Below are positions 10,302 to 20,508 of a stretch of 64,000 bases of DNA, one piece after another. The position numbers and the translations under genes are program-made. The notes under the pieces were generated by a model, which saw only the letters and a program-made list of their open reading frames with translations, was not told the DNA's origin and made no database searches. The DNA lies in the NCBI GenBank assembly GCA_018806915.1, contig JAGKQI010000078.1, positions 1,302,001 through 1,366,000 on the forward strand, read 5' to 3'. The DNA is from Phytophthora colocasiae (lineage: Eukaryota > Oomycota > Peronosporomycetes > Peronosporales > Peronosporaceae). Numbering within the stretch: position 1 is the stretch's first letter; each line of letters begins with the position of its first letter.

Positions 10302-13192
10302 TCAAGGAGTCTCGTCAGGCGCATGGGATCCCATGCTTTGTTGGAGTCGTGGGTCCTGTCCGGTCTGGCCACGGATCAATTCAACGATCTCGGACAGGCT
10401 CAAGCTATGTTTGAGAGCCATGGTGGACACCACCCGCTGTTTTTCTCCATTTAATTGATATTTCCCGTTTGCTTGGCGTAATGGCACTGGTACTGGTGGC
10501 CGTATACCTAGTTGTGTGCAGGTCTCGTTGAGCTTGTTAATTCGGGCTGCGTTATCAATGTCCGACAGTTGTTGCAATTTCTTCCGGACATCTTCCCAAG
10601 TAGGACATTTCGCTCTGTCGATAAAGGAGAGGTGATGCTCGACGTTGACCACGCTGGTCGAACGGAGTGTATGTTGCTCGACGTCAGCCGAATTGACTGA
10701 TCGGAGAGAGGTTTGCTCGACGCCCGTCGAGATGCACGAGCGGAGTGAAGGTTGATTAACGTTGGCCTGAAAAGGCGAACGGAGGGATAGTTGCTCTACG
10801 CCTACTCGAGCGGTAGGACGGAGGGATGGCTGCGCGGCAGCGGCCGAAATGGCCGGGCGGAGTCGTAGATGATTGTTGCAGTCCACATCTGGACTTGGCG
10901 GGGCAATGTTTGATGTTTTGAGTAGTACGCTTTCAGACGTACACCGTTGGGAACGTGGACTTCCTTGGAAAGATTCGCACTCCAGTACACGACCGCGATT
11001 AGACTTGGACCTTAATGTGGCCGACGTGGGGAAATCTAGGAATGCTCGGGAAGTTGTCACCGTGCGCTTGGTTCGTTCGGTCCAATTTCGTGTTCCACTG
11101 CCGGTTAGACCATTTCCGTCTGGAACACATCAATTGTCATCGTATTTGGTGTTGACGCCACCAAACTTACGCCGAAGGTAGTTCTTGAGCTTGTCGGTTA
11201 AAGCGGCTGGGAAGAAATGAACTCGGTATGGCGAGACGCAGGTATCAGGATCGCTTGAAGGACAGCCCTTCTTGGACAAATACTTTAGGCACACCTGTTT
11301 TCCTTCGTGTCGGGGAATGAATGACGTTGAGCTGTCTCCTTTACGACCCGGATGACTTCGCGATCGCTGCTGCGAGTGTTCACGCGATGAGGTGTCATGT
11401 GCTGTTTGTAATGCATCCATTCGGATCCCGCTGGGAGGAGAAGAGAATGCCTTGAAGCTCAGGGGATTGAAGGGGTTCATTGCCACAGAGACTTGTCCGC
11501 GAGTTGAAGTCAGACTTGTAAGGTCTGCAATAATCGCGTTACGGTAGTCTTCCAGCTGAGAGTCAACCCACAGTATCAGAGTAGGGAGCTGGTCTTGAGG
11601 CCAAAGGTTACGTGCTCGAAGCGCGCCAAGGAGTGTATAGGTTGCTGTCGCAAGGTCTCGGGTTGTGGAATCACACATGAACACACAGTATTGCTGAAAT
11701 CCATTCGCGGCAGCCATAACATCGTCCCACGACGATGGTTCTGGGGCTGGAATAAACTTTGCAGAGACGGAGAAGTCGCTCATGCTGATGAAGTTTTCGC
11801 GTTGCCGACGAAGTCGCTCAATTTGTTCAACGGGAGTAAAGTGAAGGATAGAGAGTCCTCGTGATCCAAATTGGAAGTCGTAAGCTCGTAGATACACCAG
11901 GATATGCCCACAACGTGATCGCCTTGTTGGACACCATTGATTCGACAAAAACAGAAGGTGACTTACCTTTGTGTGCTTCTGCAGTTATGACTTCGTGAAC
12001 CCGACGTTGCTCGAGCGAAGGGCTGAAGGAGAATTTACTCCGCTTGGCCGGTGGTAGTTCTCCATCCAGCCGTCGTGTTAGCGTCGCCGTAGGTTGTGAA
12101 CTAGCTGGTCGCCTTGAATCGAGGTGGTACGGGAGCAAATGGGGCTTGTGAAGACGAATTAGCTCGAATCTCGTGCTCTTGAGAGGATTCATGCTCCATT
12201 GGGGTCGGCGTTTGGTTGGTTGATAGCAACGCGGTGTCTGCCGCTGTGTGTGGCGCTGTCCTCGTCGGCTGCCGTGAACGAGACGGCTCATTCGCCAACA
12301 GCATGTGGGCAACGGACGCTTCATCTGCCGCTACTTCGATATCATCATCGACGACTGTAGGATCAAAGAAGACGGAAGTGTTGTGGCCTGAGCGTTGGTT
12401 TGGGTTCCTGTTACCCTGGCTGTTTCTGACGATGTTGGCTATCAGGATTTGGAAGACGGTATAATCTCCGAGGTTGGTTGCTGACAGAACGATGGTCCAA
12501 AGGCATGTTCGAGTTGGGGTGGTAGAGGAGCATTTCCGTCTACGTAGTAAACGTGGTTAATCACATGCTGGAGCGATACGCGGGGCATGTACGCCCGTGA
12601 GCGCATCCGTCCACAGCGAAAGGCAATCGTACACTGACGAGACGTGTATGTCGTGGTCACGCAACAGCTGTGCGACGGAAGGTGGGCCTTGTCCAGGATT
12701 GGTTGGATTGATGATCGTAGTGAACATTGCTTCGTGCATCCGTTCAAGGGCAGGGTAGTTCCAGTTGCTGACCGGGAACTGCTTTGCACCCCATTATCAT
12801 TGCTATCACTGGGTATACTTCCCCGCAGATAGCATCCAGATTGGCTTTGAATAGGACCGTGTGACGTGGATACTATAAGGTCGGAGTTGGAATAGCCCGT
12901 TACCTGGCCGTATCGGTATTCCCCGTCCACCAGTGCAATACACACCCTTTCGTACCCACGTTCCGAGCTGGAGCTCGCCTTCATCGCTGAGGTTAATCCT
13001 CCGTGTCAGCGCAGTGACACGTGGAAGCTTGAGCGTTTGGGTAGCACCGTTCGAAGCTTCATCAAGTTGAACAGAGACCGTGGCGCCTCGTGAACTCTTC
13101 ACCTTCACGTAAGTCGGGGTTGATATTGCTCCCTCAACGTCTTCTGGGAAGAGAAGAAGGGTAGCGCCGCGCGGAAGAGTAGCTGGAGACAT
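10302..13192 (-). pseudogene. Ngaro gag-like region, broken into several frames
   Basis: Several open stretches follow A1: 13192-12806 (ATG start), 12984-12442, 12324-11827, 11948-11130 and 11060-10302. The 11948-11130 piece ends with a cysteine/histidine cluster (VCLKYLSKKGCP...CVSPYRVHF) typical of the nucleic-acid-binding end of oomycete YR-element gag proteins. The others show low complexity and repeated short motifs (LRS) but no domain I can name. The frame changes suggest decay. Confidence 0.5.
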
Positions 13193-13209
13193 CGTGGTCA
13201 GTTGAAGGC

Positions 13210-13392
13210 GTTTGCTTGTGCTGCTCGTAGGAAACTACTGAATGACTGACTAAGTTTACGACTCCTACACTACGTCGCGGGATAAGAATACTTCGTCGTG
13301 AGTTTCTTGTCGAGGATGGCAGCCTAGGTTTGTGGCATCGCAATCCAAACCTGGAAAACATGTTTTCCCTCGCCTCGCTCAGGAAAACTTCG
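13210..13392 (-). repeat. Split direct repeat A1 (5' end of Ngaro element)
   Basis: 183 bp, nearly identical to A2 at 7331-7512, with one extra base near 13289 and one or two substitutions. It defines the upstream end of the element. Confidence 0.88.
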
Positions 13393-13438
13393 ACTGCTTT
13401 CGTCTCCCATTGGAAGCATTTCTTCACCAGAAGCTGTT

Positions 13439-15845
13439 TTATTTTTTTTTAATATTTTGGTAAGGTATATTGTGTTACTGTTTCCGTCTCTGGAAGTGAA
13501 CTCTAATTACCATCCCCGTCCGGCTGCAATGTCCGTACGAGTCCTCCTCATCTCATCTACTACACGCTTCACATCCCCGTTACTCCTCCCTCTACTCTTG
13601 CTTTCTCTCAGCCAACCACTTACTTACATCCCCCTCCATCCTCTCGACAATCCCTTCCTGTAACCGATGGGTAGCTCCGTCGTCTGTAAACGTGACCATA
13701 ACGCTCGTCCTTCTGTCCATGGCCTCGTTGGCCAACCAATCAGCCATCTTGTTGTGCGCACGATAGTGATGGCTCCACGATCCCACCGCACACATATCTG
13801 CTAGCTTGCTGACTGCCTGATACCAATGCTTAAGCTTCTTTGATTTCGGTGGCGTTTTGCTGATCATCATTCGAATAACCATCATGCTATCACCGACCAC
13901 ATGTATCTTCCTCCACCCCTTACTGACCGCATGAGTTAGCAATCGATGCAAGCCGATAAATTCCGCAACGTTATTCGTCATGGTCGCCCCGCCGAGAGCC
14001 GTCGCCGCTGCCCATTCGATTGTTGCCTTGCCGCCGCCGCCTATCTTGATGACCACGCTGCCACTACCACCTGGACCTGGATTACCCCGTGATCCCCCGT
14101 CAAAGAACGCCACACGTACAAATTCGTCCGGAATCGTCTCCTCTTGAAGTCTTGCTGTGTTGGTCCAATTGCCTGTGATGGCGGCCGCCGCCTTGATCCT
14201 GTCAATAGAGTCGGCTGTGATCGGGGAGAGTGTCAGTCTGTACCGCTCGTACGCCTCCTTCATCGCGATTCTCCATAACCCAATAGCCTCGGCCAACTGT
14301 CGAGGTGTTCCAACTCCAGGGTGAATCCGATCTACATTCCAACGCCAGATTGCTGTCACCGTCACCGCAACTCCCAATGCCCACATTTCGTTCTGGGTGG
14401 TTTGATGGAGCTTCACCCAGTCCTGCAATCCCATATCTACACCCCATCTTACCAACCACTCCGGCATTTTGGACAGCCTCAGTCCAAAAATGTCTTGAAT
14501 CGGCGCACCCTTGTCTTGCCTCGACGTGCTATCACCCCACCTCCATGCATCCAGCCACACCGTCCAATATCGCTGTGCATCTGGGCATTCCCATGCTAGG
14601 TGTATCGTTCCACCCTCACTCGAGTGTGCGCAACTCGGCGCCTGACAGTGCATACCCTCCTCCTCGCCGGCCCATGCTCTGAGACGGTTCATCTTTAGTC
14701 TGTACATGTTCTGCCTATGATATGCCGATGCTCCTTCCATCCGATGAATTTTCCTCCATGCTAGCTTGTCTAATGCGCTCGCCACCGGTGCATGCTGGTC
14801 GTACATCTTGCCTCTTATCCGTTTGTGGACTGCCCTCGCTTCCTTGGCCACTGCCCTATTGATCAGCCGTTTATAACTTCTGCGTGATTGTGTCCACCTT
14901 CTCTTCCCGACCCATAGAGGCATCATCTTACTCCACCTCGGGTGCGGTGCCACGCTCACCGTCCTTGCGTCCACCTTCAGGAAAGCCGCTACCGCCTCCG
15001 CTGCCGTCTGCTTGTCCTCCGCCCAATCAATTTGTTGGCCGCTGAAACCCCACGAATGCTCGATCGTGGGCTTAGATCCTGCTCCTGCCTCAAACACGTG
15101 ATGCTGATCTTCCAGTTTGTGCACCACTGTCAATAGCGCTTCATCCCGTTGGGCCCCTGCCAGCTCCGGGTAGTTGGTCAGGATGCACAAACAGATATCT
15201 CTGAATTGGTGAGCCATCCTGCTCTCCAATGGCATGACGTGTGTCTTGGGGCACATCAGCAGTGCTCCATCGTCCTCGTGGGTGATGTCAATCAAATCCC
15301 CAAGCGTGAAGCCCTGCGTTCTTGGGAATATGTCTTTATAGTCTGTCCACTTCCCCCGATGCCCTTGCGAGTTTCCCACCCACATACTTTGCAACTGCAC
15401 CAGTCGGATGGCCGCCAATGAGCACTCCCCAGCTTCTTGCCTCCTCCTCCTCTTCTTACTTATCGACCTCTCTTTCGCGTCTCCATAGCAACGAAGCACT
15501 AACCCCTTTGAAGTCCATTGCGTGACCATCCCTGCATTATACCGCAGCCCTTTCCTGAGTTCGCTCAATTGTGACTCTGAATCGGCTACCGGCTCTGTCC
15601 TCTCCCTGAAAAACAACTCCACCCATGGTTTGCCCGTAGCCCGTAATGACTTCCTCCATTTTCCTCGCTGTCCTGTTGGTGCCGTCGTGAGGTGATCGCA
15701 GTCACCGCTGTCCCTGAGCTGCAGGACGTCTCCGATTCTCTTCTTTGCGGGGTTGGTCGTCAACGCCCATTCTCCCACCACCATTGCACTCATAGCCATT
15801 AGCTCCGTTCTGAAATTGGGTACCCCGAGTCCGCCTTTGAGCACC
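13439..15845 (-). mobile_element. 5'-truncated LINE (RNase H-bearing) retrotransposon
   Basis: Flanked by a perfect 16-bp target duplication TTCACCAGAAGCTGTT at 13423-13438 and 15846-15861. The 3' end carries an A-rich tail, seen as a T tract at about 13439-13450 on the plus strand. The 5' end is truncated within the reverse transcriptase thumb. It landed in the ankyrin pseudogene 46 bp from the outer end of the Ngaro element. Confidence 0.9.
13592..15845 (-). pseudogene. LINE ORF2 C-terminal part with type I RNase H
   Basis: A single open frame of about 750 codons lacking endonuclease and most of the reverse transcriptase. It begins at GGLGVPNF, a segment that follows the RT core in LINEs. 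A linker and a cysteine/histidine patch (CQAPSCAHSS...HLAWECPDAQRYW) follow. The RNase H domain then shows FFDGGSRGNPGPGGSG, a TNNVAEF helix with the catalytic Glu, VVGDS and AHNKMADWLANEAMD, so all four acidic positions are present. The frame being open over 2.2 kb suggests recent insertion. Confidence 0.88.
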
Positions 15846-16895
15846 TTCACCAGAAGCTGTTAGTGCACTGCAAGAAATGGCCATCTTGATATTGTAAAGT
15901 GCCTCGTAGCCGCAGGATTCTCAACGAATAAAGCCATAGACTGTGCCGCAGAGGGTGGATACCTCAGTATTGTAGAATGGCTTCACGAAAATACCTCACA
16001 CAGCTGCAGTACGAATGCGATGCATCATGCAGCGATAAACGGCCACCTGGATGTCGTGAAGTGGCTTCACGAAAATTGTAGAGAAGGATGCTACGATGGT
16101 ACTATGGCTGAAGCTGCTTTCCGAGGTCATTTAGATGTGGTTCAATGGTTCCATGAGAACACCAATGCAAGTTGCACAATAAGAGCAATGGATGGGGCTG
16201 CGATGGAAGGTGACCTCGACATGGCTCCAATAGAACGGAAGGTTGTACAACCGATGCTATGGATTATGCCGCTGGAAACGGACACCTAGACGTGGTGAAG
16301 TGGCTTCATCTCAAAAGAAAGGAGGGTTGTACAACTCACGCCATGGATTCTGCTGCTAGAAATGGACATATCGGTGTGGTGGAATGGCTGCATGCGAATC
16401 GATCGGAGGGCTGCACCACAAAAGCGATGGATAAAGCAGCACAAAACAATCACCTTGCAGTGCTAAAGTGGCTCGACCAAAACCGGACAGAAGGGTTTAC
16501 GGACAAAGCCATACGCGGTGCAGTTCGTATGTACAACTTGGAAGTACTTGAGTGGCTTTACTCTCGTCAACCTGAGCTTTGTCGAATTACTGCAGTGAAT
16601 TGTGCAAACAACGTGCTAGCTTGCTGTTCCCACGTTGGTATTCTGTGGTTTTTGTACCAGAATTGCCGTGAGTGCTGCTTAATTGAGACTCTGAAGAAGG
16701 CTCTTGTTGCTACACGTAAGCGATTCCCGTTCACCACCGGCACGAGTTCGAGCTGACTGTTGCGGAACCCTATTTTTCTGACTGAGTATATTCACATTTG
16801 CTCGGCAATTGACACTTAATCTTTGTGCTCATTGCTAGTTCTTTCAAACGTTGAATTTTAATATCGAAAACCGACTCATAAAGGGTTTGCCAACG

Positions 16896-18290
16896 TTAGA
16901 TAGCCTCTTGGAGCTCCTTGTAGCTAACATTTCGGTTAATAATGTACGTAAGGAGATCGTCATAAGAATCACACTTTTCGAACGCACCTAGCAACAATCG
17001 AGGATGACCAAATGTCGTGTCAAAGAGGTGATTGGCAGCTTTCGTCACTTGATCCTCCGTAAGTTGCAAATGATCCTGGATACTCGCGCTCTTTGTTACT
17101 TCCCATCGCGTTTTCTTGATGATTGTCTGGATCGAATCACACCCAAGAGGACAAAGATCAAGGTGCTCGAGCACGAAGCGACTATTGAAACCGCCGTCCC
17201 TCGTAACATGATCAAGGAATGACGCTTTACCGGCAATTACAAAAAACAGTTTCCGATTGTGAAACAGCGGTTGCAGCATTTCGCAAAATTGGAAGAACTT
17301 CTTTCTCCTCGCACCATCATCCAGTTTGCCGTGGTTAAAAGTCAAACCAATTTCATCGATCACTATGAAAAGGGGCCCCACTTCCTCCGTTAAATCCGTC
17401 AAAATGTTCTCGTAATTATCTTCGAGGCTGTCGAAAGTGTGAGGTAAAACACCATAGTTAGCTTTGAAGAATTCCTGGATGCATTTAATCAAACTTCGTG
17501 ATGCTCGGCGCTCTTGAAAGTCGCCATTGTCGTCAAGAACGTCCATGTGATTTAACGTGATTGGTATCGTGTGGCAGCTTCGTAAAGTGTCCATAAATTC
17601 ATCCATTCGCCAGTCAGGCTTCAGTGACTGGCATTCACGAATGTACTCTTGACCAAACGCAGACTTCCCGAGTCCTCGACCATTGATCAGGAGTGGAATC
17701 ACCCATAAACCACCAGATCGTAGCTTCGCACGGTAGAAATTTTTTTTGTGAAATTTGACCAGGTCCTTCACCGCCTTCTCTCGATTGACAAAGAAAAGTC
17801 TGCGACCTCTAGAATACACCGGTTCTTCTTCCTTCCATTCCCACTTCCCCACTTCAGTAGTTTTCAGTCTCTTCACCAGTCTCTGATCTTCAATTTCTGA
17901 GTGCAATCGCGTCTGACTCAACACAGATTTCTCCTCAGGAAGTTTCACGAGTACGTGAACCACATCTTCTCCAAGCGACACTTGTTCCCCAAACAACTGC
18001 GGATTGTTTTCTCTGTTCAACTTCCATATTGGCCACAACTCCTGTAGTTTTGAAGTGTCAACGCGGTTCTCCAGCAGCATCTTGACCAGATCGTCGTCAT
18101 ATGTCAGCCACACGCCACCCTTCGTCTTCGCCAGGAAAAGTTGTAGCTTGTCAGCATCGACACCCGTGAAGTCGTTCTTCATCTTCTTCTTGATCGCTTC
18201 CTTCAACGCGTAAACCGACATTCTCTCATCAATTATCACCTCAAACGCGCTCCCTTGCGCACCAACAATCGCACAGAACAGGTTGAGCAT
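16896..18290 (-). CDS. CRN effector, copy A (intact frame)
   Basis: 464 residues from ATG 18290 (MLNLFCAIVG...). The frame is open back to ATG 18362, but I prefer the inner ATG: it aligns with the family start, has GCAAAC before it, and an oomycete initiator lies only some 12-30 bp upstream. LFLAK is at 51-55 and HVLVKLP at 112-118. An NTPase-like part with GRGLGKS and IVIDEIG (Walker A/B-like) follows, then a conserved C-terminal helical part absent from the truncated copies. No classical secretion signal is visible, which is usual for many CRNs. This is the best-preserved copy of the duplicated type. Its 3' flank (16776-16895) recurs at 54730-54890. Confidence 0.88.
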   Translation of the reverse strand: MLNLFCAIVGAQGSAFEVIIDERMSVYALKEAIKKKMKNDFTGVDADKLQLFLAKTKGGVWLTYDDDLVKMLLENRVDTSKLQELWPIWKLNRENNPQLFGEQVSLGEDVVHVLVKLPEEKSVLSQTRLHSEIEDQRLVKRLKTTEVGKWEWKEEEPVYSRGRRLFFVNREKAVKDLVKFHKKNFYRAKLRSGGLWVIPLLINGRGLGKSAFGQEYIRECQSLKPDWRMDEFMDTLRSCHTIPITLNHMDVLDDNGDFQERRASRSLIKCIQEFFKANYGVLPHTFDSLEDNYENILTDLTEEVGPLFIVIDEIGLTFNHGKLDDGARRKKFFQFCEMLQPLFHNRKLFFVIAGKASFLDHVTRDGGFNSRFVLEHLDLCPLGCDSIQTIIKKTRWEVTKSASIQDHLQLTEDQVTKAANHLFDTTFGHPRLLLGAFEKCDSYDDLLTYIINRNVSYKELQEAI

Positions 18291-18301
18291 GTTTGCATCA
18301 A

Positions 18302-18325
18302 GGGGGAATTCTGGAATGAGAAGGT
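18302..18325 (-). promoter_or_regulatory. Oomycete initiator (Inr) of CRN copy A
   Basis: The minus strand reads TCTCATTCCAGAATTCCC, close to the oomycete core promoter GCTCATTYYNCAWTTT. It lies 12-32 bp upstream of ATG 18290, implying a very short 5' leader and supporting the inner start. The same element precedes copies B, C and the right-arm copy. Confidence 0.65.
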
Positions 18326-18579
18326 AAAATTGGCCAACTGTAGCTCTGTTCCCCTCATTCATGATAGTTTGCCTCTGTCATTATATTTTTCTTAGGATCA
18401 CACACAGAATCCTCCGAAAAATCTAAACAGTGTTGGTCACTTTCGCTCACAATATTTTTCATAAGGCTCCAGGTTTATTGAAGAGATTGCAAGTCTTCAG
18501 GCTCACCATCAACCGTTATGTGAGACCCAAGTGGATTTCTTGAAGACAGTCATAGAAGAGCGATTCGGAAGTGGTGGAT

Positions 18580-18834
18580 TGTGGTAAGTCCGCTTGAATG
18601 CTTTGAATGCTGGTGTCTTGTTGATTGCAAATTGACAAGTGCTTCCTTTGGCTAAATGCTTTTGCTACCTACCTGACTACAACAGCTCGTCCTACTTGGT
18701 CTTGAGCTGCTTGCCAGCGTCACAGCTGAACTGCAACTTCATGTTGACAGGCGATGCGTTCTAGGATGGGGTTCTTGATTCTGGATAGCCTCCTTGCCGT
18801 TGAAGATAAGCTATTGCTTGTGCCACAGACTACA
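18580..18834 (-). repeat. 3' LTR of the Gypsy element
   Basis: 255 bp, differing from the 5' LTR (36068-36324) by a few substitutions and a 2-bp gap. Confidence 0.9.
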
Positions 18835-19030
18835 CTGCCCCCAAAGAACCACATCGCCCTTGATGCTATACAAAATATAAAGCCGATAGAAATCCGATAG
18901 AAATCCAGTGATAGAAATGCCGTGATAGAAATCCATCAGCTTGCTGACATGCATGAGACGGGGCACTGTTACAGGTCAACTTCAACTGCAACGACTTGAA
19001 GTATATCCATAACGGAGCCCATACGTCGTT

Positions 19031-20213
19031 TCAGGCTCTGAAACTTTGGTCGATTTCAGAAAACGCCTCCATCAGCTCATGGTCATCGCACGCAGTAACA
19101 TACGCCCGAACCCGCACCGGTAAGTCGTCATAAAGACTCTGCAGCGATTCCCACGAATTCTCCTCCTCTTGTAGTCCAATCCAGGATACGAGTAGTTGCC
19201 AGCCGTGCTGTTCCTTGCGGTGGTCCTTTAGTTCTTCGACTCCTAAGACCATGCCCTGATTGCCTACGTGCGCAAGCATCTCCTCACTTGCACCGAGGCT
19301 TGCATCACAGTAGAACTTAAGCCTCGATCCGTGCACCATATAGTGATGCCCAGTGATGAGGTGACGGATCAGGAATGCATGTGGATGTTCCTCAACGACC
19401 TCAAACGGCCCCACCCAACGGGCCAGAAGTTTGTTCACAGAAAGTCGCGAGTCAATCCGTGACCATAGTACATAGTCACCGGTAGAGAAATTGCATGGAG
19501 TGCCATTAGATCGAGCCATATTCTGTAGTCGACGCCGTTCTCTGATGTCTTCCACATCCCTATGCATGCCAGCAAGATCATGTTGTAACTTTGAGACCAG
19601 TTCAGCTGGTGGCGGAGCTGCTCTTGGCACTACAGTAGCCACGTGATTACGTTCCACCACCACAGGCTCGAACGGTGTCGGCCGCGGCAACGCAGTGAAT
19701 AGCTCACCAGGCGACCTGTTGCCGAGTGAGGCAACGGGAGTGTGATTCAGAACTCCTTGCACCATAGGAACTAGATATTCCCATTCGTGCCAATCCAGGT
19801 TCATTTCCATCAATAGTACTCGCAAAACTTGTAGAATATCGCGGTTCAGCCTTTCAATAGTACCGTTGATCCATGGTGCATATGCCAGCACCAAATCCTG
19901 CTCAATCGCAAGCTGCCTGCACACCTGCTTCACCACTTCGTTCTTAAAGTGGGATCCCTGATCAGAGATTAGAATCTTAGGCGCGCCAAAGCGTTTCGAC
20001 CAGTCGACCAATGCACTTGCAGCTACAGCACTCGTTGCTGCTCCACATGCAACGAGTTCGCAAAAATGAGTCAAACTGTCCTTGAGAACGAGAAGGTACT
20101 TGCTTTTCCCAACGCTGTCGCCAAGATAGAGAAAATCCCAATGAAGAAGTTCATTACGCTCAGTAGCAGGTAGGGCCCCATGGTCGCTGGATAACGTTAG
20201 CCCCTTTTACATG
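19031..20213 (-). pseudogene. Gypsy integrase core plus chromodomain
   Basis: The frame runs from the nested insertion point to a stop at 19031. The integrase DDE acids are visible in LHWDFLYLG, ILISDQGSHF and NGTIERLNRD. An SH3-like C-terminal domain (GDYVLWSRID...LLARWVGPFEVVEEHP) and a chromodomain-like end (EELKDHRK...LLVSWIGLQEEENSWESL) follow; the latter in chromoviruses directs insertion to modified histones. It is separated from its zinc-binding half by the 12.4 kb array, and the two halves differ by one frame even after the array is removed. Confidence 0.82.
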
Positions 20214-20218
20214 CTTAC

Positions 20219-20508
20219 TGTTGAAGTAACGATTTGCGCAGAGTTGTTAGGGCGATACAGCATGGAGTGGAGACAAAGGTAGAGAGGCGTAGGCGGTGAT
20301 TATGAAGAGGAAGTCTTGAGTGTAGATGAAGAATGGGCTTGTGTGGTGAAGATGGTAAAAGGAGAAGTAATGAATTAGAGAGTCTGGTGTTCTGGAGGGA
20401 AGTTATTCTCCACCAACCAGTCCAGTTAGGTACGATTTCTCTAAATTGAACTGCACAATTTAATACCCCTAGATAGGTGTCATCACTGCAGAGATGGTAA
20501 CTTCAACA
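20219..20508 (-). repeat. Array LTR 1
   Basis: 290 bp. It differs from LTRs 2-5 at two positions (AACGATTTGC for AATGATTTGC, and AAAGGAGAAG for AAAGAAGAAG). Confidence 0.92.

Larger units (their letters stand above)
7209..13392 (-). mobile_element. Ngaro-type tyrosine-recombinase retrotransposon with split direct repeats
   Basis: About 6.2 kb on the minus strand. The order is A1 (13392-13210), gag-like region, RT-RNase H, tyrosine recombinase, B1 (7607-7513), A2 (7512-7331), B2 (7303-7209). This A1-ORFs-B1-A2-B2 pattern of split direct repeats defines Ngaro/PAT-like YR retroelements and differs from DIRS1 inverted repeats. There is no integrase or transposase. No target duplication is evident, as expected for recombinase insertion. 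gag and RT are frameshifted, but the recombinase frame is open. It sits inside the ankyrin pseudogene. Confidence 0.86.
6388..16756 (+). pseudogene. Ankyrin-repeat protein pseudogene split by two retroelements
   Basis: Ankyrin-like repeats of the oomycete type (GHLDVVKWLHEN...) occur at 6388-7208 and again at 15862-16756, with a 46-bp remnant at 13393-13438 between the two inserted elements. Before the insertions these pieces were contiguous. The 5' part is itself broken: the frame changes near 6590 and 6835, and a further shift occurs near 16220. A TAG also sits in the ankyrin frame close to the LINE target site. At least eight repeat units can be recognised. Such proteins are numerous in Phytophthora and act through protein binding; this copy is dead. 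Confidence 0.85.

Noticed and set aside
14202..15525. Frames antisense to the LINE ORF2
   Set aside because: They overlap a long frame with clear RNase H motifs and are GC-composition shadows.
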